A stretch of DNA of 64,000 nucleotides from Tricholoma matsutake. Taxonomy: Eukaryota; Basidiomycota; Agaricomycetes; Agaricales; Tricholomataceae. The notes below the pieces were generated by a model. That model did no database searches. It saw only the letters and a program-made list of their open reading frames with translations, and was not told the origin of the DNA. The stretch is from positions 6,758,001 to 6,822,000 of the forward strand of contig AP026546.1 in assembly GCA_026075535.2 (NCBI GenBank), written 5' to 3'. Positions 57,488 to 64,000 of the stretch are shown here, in pieces (the stretch's first letter is position 1; the number at the start of each line of letters is the position of its first letter). A program made the position numbers and the translations under genes.

Positions 57488-60400
57488 CTATTGATCAGGT
57501 ATATCGACACCAATGAATTCATAAAGTTTGTGAAATTCTTCGTCCTGATATTGTCTTGGATTGATGCGACGTAATTCCTGTGCGAATATCTGGGTAAAGC
57601 GACTTCGAAACTTATTGAACATCTTGTCCAGAGAAGCATCATTGAAAGGACATTGCTGTGTAAAATCAAAATCAGTGGTGATATTATTATCATACAGTTC
57701 TTCCATACGTCTTCATGATGACTTAGCAGGATGTTTAATTTCAGGATTGAGCGATGATCCAATCCTGACATGTGGAGGTGATCGAGGAGCTGGCATAGAA
57801 CCTTCTGGTCCTCGGCTAAGGCAAGTCAACATAGAGGGACAAGTCGGAAAGAAAGAAGATTCTCCCACCAGAACGATCGGGATGATACAGAGCTGCAAGA
57901 ATGTCGATGGCGAGCTCTACATGAACACCTTCATGTGGCGTTCCAGTTTTGACGCTGCGTCACGATTTCAAGTCAGCACATAGGAGGGAGCTAGGGTAGT
58001 AATCAACTCACACAGGCGCAGTCTTCTGTAGATTCGTCCAGTCGACTACCAAGAGCCCGAATTGATATGGACTAATCATCCCTTGATCCTCTTCCAGGTC
58101 TTTGTGCATACGAACACAATGATCAAACGCTGTTATGAATATCTGCATCATATGAGCATTTTAACGAAAGAAAAAATTTCAAAAGACCGCGAACCGACTG
58201 CATTCGGCTCTGGTTAGCAGGTGATGAATAACAATAAACAGGGAAGAAATATGAGAGGCATTGTCGGAGCTCATAGTTGGTGGCAGTTGTGGGGGTAACA
58301 TAGATTAGCAGAAGAGATGATAAGATCTATCAAACAACAAAAAGAATGGAAGGTCGATTTAATGCAAACTGAACGCAGGTAGCGAACATACCCTCGGATC
58401 TGTTATCTTTCCCGAGATTAAAAGCTTGCAAAATCCAATGCATAGTACAGCCTGAGTCCTTGCCGAATCGTCGGAGTCCAGAGTTTGCAACAAAAAGTCG
58501 ACAATCCGTTTAGTCTATGAAATCCAATTAATGACTCGAAGTTACAGCGCTGTAACATGGCCTTACAATATCTTCGGAGCGCCCCAGGAATTCTTGATTG
58601 TACAAGAACAAGAGATCAAATATGACTTGCAGAACTCGAACCTTGAGCTCTTCAGGCGCACTCTGTACTTGGCTGACAAACAGCTGAAACGAGCTCAAAG
58701 CCATATTCTAAGACTTCGTCAACGGATGGTCCCAAGAAACACAATAAGAAACAATACCCACCTTTGCAATCAGGCAGCACAGTCCGAGGCCTACAAGACC
58801 TTTCTCCCGCATCGCTAGCTCCTTTCTTTTGACACATGGTATGATCAGATCGGCGAGAACTCCCTCAAGTGTTGAATTGTCCTCGAAGCTCTGCCGCACA
58901 TCAGAAACAGACCGTGAGATGAAGACTAAAGACATACACCGTGGACACGTTCAAGCATTCCAATACATAGTGTAAGACACCGCATATCAGTTGCATCTGC
59001 TTTCAGACGCTCTTCGGCCGTCAGTTCTTCGCGCGGTCTCGTTCTCCGCATTGATTTATCCCCGTAGAGGAGAGTCTGATCGGTTTTTGACTGACTTTCA
59101 TCGTTCTACGATTACATGGAATTGCAATCAGTGCAGACATACAGAAGAAAAAATCGATATTACCATCACACTTTGAAAATCATGATTATCGTCATTATCG
59201 TCTTCTCGTAGCTCGATGATGATCTCCACCGCAACCCGAATAAGCTCACGTTCTGTCGGCATAATCTCGGTGAGAACATCGAGGGCCGGCTCGATCAAAC
59301 CTGGAGGTAGTTCAGGGTGCGCAAGCATATCACCTAAATACGCAGTTCCCAGCTGAGGTATGCTTGGATAAATCAAGGTGAAACCGCTTACGAACGACTA
59401 AAAACACTTTTCCCCTTCCAATTTCGTCCATGTAATCAAACTTCAGCACCATTCTTAGAAGTTCTGAAAGAACGATCTCTTGTTTGGCTAGGTCCTCTTC
59501 ACGGCGCTCAATTTCCTCCTCATCCTCGTCCGCCCCGGCATTCAACAGCCGCGCGTTTTCCGCCTCTTGCAGAATGTCCAAAAGTACGTTGTAGGTGTTT
59601 TGTAGATGAAAGGCAAAGGCCGTGACTACTGGTAAGGAAGCCGCCTCAAGACGTGCCTCATTCTTCGTTTCGACACAATGTTCAACGAACACACGAGCAA
59701 GAACCGCCGACTCGGGGACCAGTTCTTGCCAAAATGCATCTAATGAAAATAAGTATGGTAGATTATTCATGGGGATGAAGTAGGATAAACCAACCTGGAA
59801 ATATAAACACATCAACAATATCAGGCCTAGTCACAAATATTGACAACATTGCATCAACGGCCACCGCTTCTCCTGGGCCAACGACATCAAAAAGTGATAG
59901 GAACTTTACGAAGGCCTTCATAACGCCTCCGTCATCCCCTACCCAGGTCCCGTCATCAGCTTCGTTGTCCGCTACGAGGACTGTGTCAAACCAGGAAGCG
60001 ATCATCTTGCCCGTGGCAACCCTAACGCTAGGCTCTCTATCGCCAAGGCCGTATTTGACTACCTGCTCGCGTTGTGCGATAGTAAGTTGGCGTGGGTGAC
60101 TGAGCTTTGGCTGAAGAACCGCAGAATAGACCAATTTACGCGTCAGAGCATCAGTGTCGCGCGTACGGCTCAAGACGGCGCTTATAGTTGACAGGGTTAG
60201 AGGGATCTGCAATAGGGTAGCCCGCCTGACTTCGCTGTAGACAGGACGGCACAGAATGAATGTATCGTATAATGGAACAAGAACATGTATGACGCACGCA
60301 GCTGGGTCATGACAGAGCACATCAAGGAGAACTTCGAGGATAGTCTGTTCACCTGGCTGAATTTCACTTGGATCCTCGCTACCAACTAGTTTCGAAAGCG

Positions 60401-61157
60401 CCATAACCGCATGGGATCGAATGAGGGGCTCTTTGTCACAGAGACGTTCAACCAGACTATCCCGAAGGACGTTGTACGTATCTTCACTATCACAGAATGA
60501 GCGGTAGCCTTGCACAGTAGATAAATGACACTTGCTCAAGTTCGCCGAGATGGACTATCAGCTCAGAAACGATGGACACCGAACGATATCTCGTGATCTT
60601 GTTCTTAGCGCTGAAGCCTTGGAATAGCCACTTCAGCAGACGAGATACAAATCTCGATGCGACCGTATCGTCATCTTCGTCGTTCAACCTGGCACTGCAA
60701 GAATCGCCGAAAGCTTCTTTCACCTTCTCCGCGGACACTGAAGACAAAGATGTGAATTAACAAGTCCGACAGTTAGAAGTGATGTGAAAAAGGAAAGTTG
60801 TCCGCGATACATCCAATCCTGAGCAGCCACAGCCAATATCCACATACCTTTTTCGTTCATAAACTTCACATAGGATCCCATGAACCTCACAACCCGATCG
60901 ACCGTCGCAGGACCCTTCTGCACAACTAGAACGCGATTGACCATGTCAATAAACGCATCACCAAATGCCCTTTCACCAACGAGGTTTATTACATTGTCCT
61001 TTTTGCTGCAATGGATGATAGTCGCGGCCTGCTGGTGCAGCTTGTAAAGAGCAACACAGTTCTTGCGGTGGTTCGCCAGAGTGAGCTGCGCTTGGTCGAA
61101 TATGACAGCTATGGACTCCCGGAGCCTTGAGATAATGTTTTCAAATCTGGGAGCCAT
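57488..61157 (-). CDS. YCG1: Condensin complex subunit CAP-G / Ycg1-like, 13 exons, 924 aa
   Basis: This is the HEAT-repeat subunit of condensin that, with the kleisin, clamps DNA and supports mitotic chromosome compaction. My exon model (minus): 61157-60848, 60737-60530, 60486-59795, 59739-59392, 59333-59170, 59105-58938, 58890-58762, 58707-58567, 58514-58392, 58142-58012, 57954-57869, 57815-57709, 57655-57488. Lengths sum to 925 codons in frame with GT..AG introns. Characteristic text: FDQAQLTLANHRKNCVALYKLHQQA near the N-terminus, HEAT-type blocks (LVERLCDKEPLIRSHAVMALSKL; REPSVRVATGKMIASWF), and in the second half DLIIPCVKRKELAMREKGLVGLGLCCLIAK. Length is normal for the family. The 43-bp second intron and the last intron (57708-57656) are the least certain. 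It looks intact, with no nearby partner genes. Confidence 0.9.
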
Positions 61158-61811
61158 GACGATGGAAGGGAGCAAGATCTGAGGTCGACATGAAGTTCAA
61201 CACGAACTGTTGATCGAACAAATGTTGATGCATGTTTATTCTTATGTACGCGTTATTATGACCTTTGCTTCTCTAACAATGAGTGCGGCTATGTATAATA
61301 ATTTATAAACATTGTTGTTAAGAGTAAGTACTTAAGTACTGACTGAAGAGAACAGTAAACCTTTGGTAATTCTGAACACAAGTAACCGAGTAACCATGAT
61401 CGTGGACTCCAAAAGTTATAGCGTTAATGTTCAATTCATAATCAGGTGTAGCGTAAGAGACGCTTGGAACACTTGGAAGAAAAGGTAAACTTAAAGACGC
61501 GAGCAAATCATCTAAAAAAAATGCCTGTGTGAACAAGCTGACAACATAGTGCCACCCTGGTGTAACTGGGAGAGGGTAGGTTCCATAGGTGAAGCCAGGA
61601 CAACAATCCTAAAGTCCAGCGGCATGCCTCGCAGGTGAGGTCCAATAGAAATGCGCGCTCTCCACCCTTCTGGAATGGACAAGGTCCATACATATGGAAT
61701 TTCAGTGATGAGAAAAGCGATCCCTTGGATCTTCGTGCCTGGAGGCTATAAATACTGTCCCTGGGGTCACCCTCATGTGTATGCGTAGTCTAGAGCCACG
61801 TTAATAGCTCA
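61158..61811. other. Intergenic: condensin upstream region and 3' flank of the next gene
   Basis: 654 bp between two minus-strand genes. AT-rich around 61270-61330, with no credible frame. It should hold the condensin promoter; I see no canonical TATA box at a fixed distance. Confidence 0.5.
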
Positions 61812-62648
61812 TCAATCAGGGGGATCAGCATTCATATGCGGAAAGCACTGCGGTACGCTCAGAATCAAAGGAGTGTGAAGCATATCAGCAGGAGCAGTGA
61901 AAGCAGAAGCTGAGCGCATGGATATTAGTGACTGTGATCGTGGTCGCGTTCTCCTTGCGAAATCGGGGGACGAAGATCGGGCACGTTTGATACGAGGATC
62001 GACTGAATGAATCGCAATATCTGATGAGGACGTGGCAATACCCAAGGACATACGTGGCCGTTCCACGCATCTTTCTTGATTCGGCGACATCAACGTCATC
62101 TCCGACATCCCGTCGATGTCGTCAAAATCAGTAACGTCAACTATATCCTCCGTGTCGGTTATAGTGTAGGGTTCTGGGGGATCATCGATGAACACTTCAT
62201 TTCGCCACAGCTCTACCGACTGGTTAAGATCAGCTACCGGCAGCAGGTCGAGCGAAAGGGCATTCGGGGCATGGATCGGTTCACCATATTCATTGGTGCT
62301 GGCAGCAGGAATGGAGTCGAAGCTGCCTTGCCCAGTGCCTTCAGTGAAAGAGTCAAGATCTTTCATTCTGGGAGTGTCAGGGACTCTGATTCGTTCACCA
62401 TCGTCTGGTTCCCACCCGGGGTTGCTAGCCCATGTGAGACGAAAGGCATAGCAATAGGACGTGTGACTCACCGTACTGTAATTAACGCCACGTCGTCATC
62501 TATATCGGGGGTCGGGATAGACCAAGTGGTAGGAGTAGAGTCTCTGTCGTTGAGGGATGAATATGCAAGGATCAGGGTTTTATTGAACTTACGGCTCTCC
62601 TGGAAACACTGTGAGCTCTATGTCATTTAATTTCGTTAGCTTCGCCAT
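61812..62648 (-). CDS. Hypothetical protein, 3 exons, 246 aa
   Basis: Exons 62648-62593, 62543-62472 and 62424-61812, joined by GT..AG introns of 49 and 47 bp, give 247 codons without a stop. The start MAKLTKLNDIELTVFPGEPDSTPTTWSIPTP is followed by DIDDDVALITVRNPGWEPDDGERIRVPDTPRMKDLDSF, then an acidic region (EPYTITDTEDIVDVTDFDDIDGM) and a basic Ser/Arg-rich stretch (RIKRARSSSPDFARRTRPRSQSL). The C-terminus is mildly hydrophobic. No enzymatic motif and no clear signal peptide. I do not recognise the family. The basic SR stretch could be a nuclear signal or phosphorylated segment, but that is inference. The consistent splice phases support a real gene. Confidence 0.72.
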
Positions 62649-63864
62649 CGATGGTGCTTGGGAGGCGATGTAGTTTGGTTGCCGGGACAAGAAGTGTTCT
62701 TCATTGGCTTATGAGTAAATCGCCTATAGTAAACATGTGTTAGGGAAAAGACGTACGAGAGGGAGATAGATCGAGCAGCAATTATAGATGCATGAGAAGT
62801 AGGCACCGCAGTTTAGATGAATTGAGGGACGGTGATGGGGGTAGTAGAGAGAAAGGGATGAGAATATAAACTCAGCCAAATACTGGACGGTCCGCGTGGC
62901 CTAGCTCTGCACTGCCTATAGTCGCACGATATATTCACTCACGGCTGGCAAAAACAGAATGAGAAAAGAGCATGGCCTTGTACCTCTGGAGGAAAAAACC
63001 TAGTGTAGCCACCGAGATGGGGTTCTGTGCACTGGGGGCGGGGTAAAATGGATCCCTCTTCTTCGGCGTTAGCCGCTGCGGGCGGAAGCTTTTGATGGCC
63101 ACATCTGTTCCCAGGAGTTTGATGGGCGTTATATACGATATATATCGAACGCAGTCGAATACAGACTGCGTTCGATGCTCACAGCATGCGCAGTGGGGCC
63201 TGGCGGCAGAATCCTTCAGAAGAAGTTATTTAGAGCGCCGGGAAACAGTGGTCAGACCCTCCGTGTTCAACCGGACGCGCCCAAGAAGTCATCGCCCACG
63301 GCACCGGTTTGGAGGTATTATTCCTGTCCAAAGTGACTCTTCTTGTCTAATTTCCATAGTTTTCGGTGTGTTAAGAGGCGCCCACGACATCAAAATATGT
63401 GCCTCGAGGCCAGAAAATGAGGTCATTGAGTGACAACGCAGTTCGCCCATCATCGAGTACGAGACGGACGGCAGCGGCGCAGCGACACAGGTTGAACTTG
63501 TACTGGTATAGACAACGATACAAGAATAGCGCGAGGTAACATAGTTGACATCACAATCGGATAGAGCATAAACCTTCCTGTATTCTCATTACCTATCAGA
63601 CAAATCAATAGAATACATGTATCAAACAAGATTTCCTACCCGATCTGTCTGGATATACCCTGTAGCTAGCGATACAAGCAAAGGGAATATTTGGCAACGA
63701 GAGGAAGAACGTGTCAGAAGGTGCCACTGACGTTGTTTGGACATTTGTTTACTTCTACGTGGCCTTGGGTTATATACAATTCTCTACTACACTCTGTTCT
63801 CCTGGGACTGTCTGCGACACCCCAGTAATACGCCCCGGCGAAACACAAGTCTTCTTGTTAAAGC
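62649..63864. promoter_or_regulatory. Divergent intergenic region between the hypothetical gene and SEC23
   Basis: 1.2 kb shared upstream region of two divergently transcribed genes. It contains CGATATATATCG at 63136-63147, a perfect 11-bp inverted repeat at 63146-63174 and a TATA-like GTTATATAC near 63769. The open frame at 63092-63433 has no motif or codon character that convinces me. Confidence 0.5.
63146..63174. other. Perfect 11-bp inverted repeat with 7-nt loop
   Basis: CGAACGCAGTC, loop GAATACA, GACTGCGTTCG. It lies in the divergent promoter region and could be a hairpin or a dyad binding site for a regulator. Confidence 0.7.
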
Positions 63865-64000
63865 ATGCTAAATTTCGAAGATGTCGAAGAGCGTGACGGT
63901 CAGCGACCAGCCGAAATCTTGCAGGTTTTCTCAACACTAATACCCGCATTTTCAAGGTGTCCGATTATCATGGAATGTCTGGCCATCATCTCGCATAGAG
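63865..64000 (+). CDS. SEC23: SEC23, COPII coat subunit, 5' end only
   Basis: SEC23 is the COPII inner-coat subunit that activates Sar1 GTPase at ER exit sites. Exon 1, 63865-63898, encodes MLNFEDVEERD plus one base. A 58-bp intron (63899-63956, GT..AG) follows, and exon 2 from 63957 continues [15 protein letters not shown] to the window edge. The motif [24 protein letters not shown] is the highly conserved SEC23 N-terminus, and the intron splitting the Asp-Gly codons restores it. Only about 26 residues are visible, so everything beyond is unknown. Confidence 0.9.
   Translation, partial: MLNFEDVEERDGQRPAEILQVFSTLIPAFSRCPIIMECLAIISHR

Noticed and set aside
63092..63433. 113-codon plus-strand frame
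   Set aside because: No motif, and it overlaps inverted repeats in a promoter region; no supporting splice or codon pattern.

Overview
The window reads as nuclear DNA of a filamentous basidiomycete, most likely an Agaricomycete. The host genes have many short introns (43-58 bp, GT..AG), and the repeats are families typical of that class: chromodomain Ty3/gypsy elements, a large LINE with a C-terminal RNase H, a Plavaka/KDZ-type transposase gene and a Ty1/copia element. I cannot name the species.

About 56 kb of the left side is nested transposons. 1-11430 is an old gypsy copy (gypsy-1A) split by a younger copy of the same family (gypsy-1B, 2946-9165, TSD ATGTG). 11431-12707 is a fragment of an unusual non-coding element with a tRNA-like subterminal block. 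12708-25567 is one LINE broken by four later insertions: a palindromic MITE, a solo LTR, a rearranged gypsy element (gypsy-2) and a hAT-type MITE. A single intact-looking host gene, a FYVE-like/RING protein, sits at 25769-27605. From 28425 to 35185 there is a long foldback element, a copia 3' remnant and a truncated minus-strand gypsy element (gypsy-3).

35186-47330 is a decayed minus-strand Plavaka-type transposase gene. One of its introns holds a 3.6-kb element with tRNA-like ends (35668-39234). One of its exons holds a MITE (40579-46714), which was itself hit by a young copia element (40663-46360). A degraded Agaricomycete-type coding region follows (47566-49614), then a complete gypsy element (gypsy-4, 49825-55651) whose reverse transcriptase is split by a solo LTR of the gypsy-1 family.

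From about 57.5 kb the window is ordinary gene space: a 13-exon condensin CAP-G-like gene (57488-61157, minus), a 3-exon gene of unknown function (61812-62648, minus) and the 5' end of SEC23 (63865 to the edge, plus). The host genes have no visible functional link to each other.

Three patterns run through the repeats. Paired LTRs differ mainly by C-to-T/G-to-A changes at CpG. In-frame stops in retroelement ORFs are nearly all TGA at positions where CGA is expected. Almost every insertion can be dated relative to its neighbours because target-site duplications are preserved.
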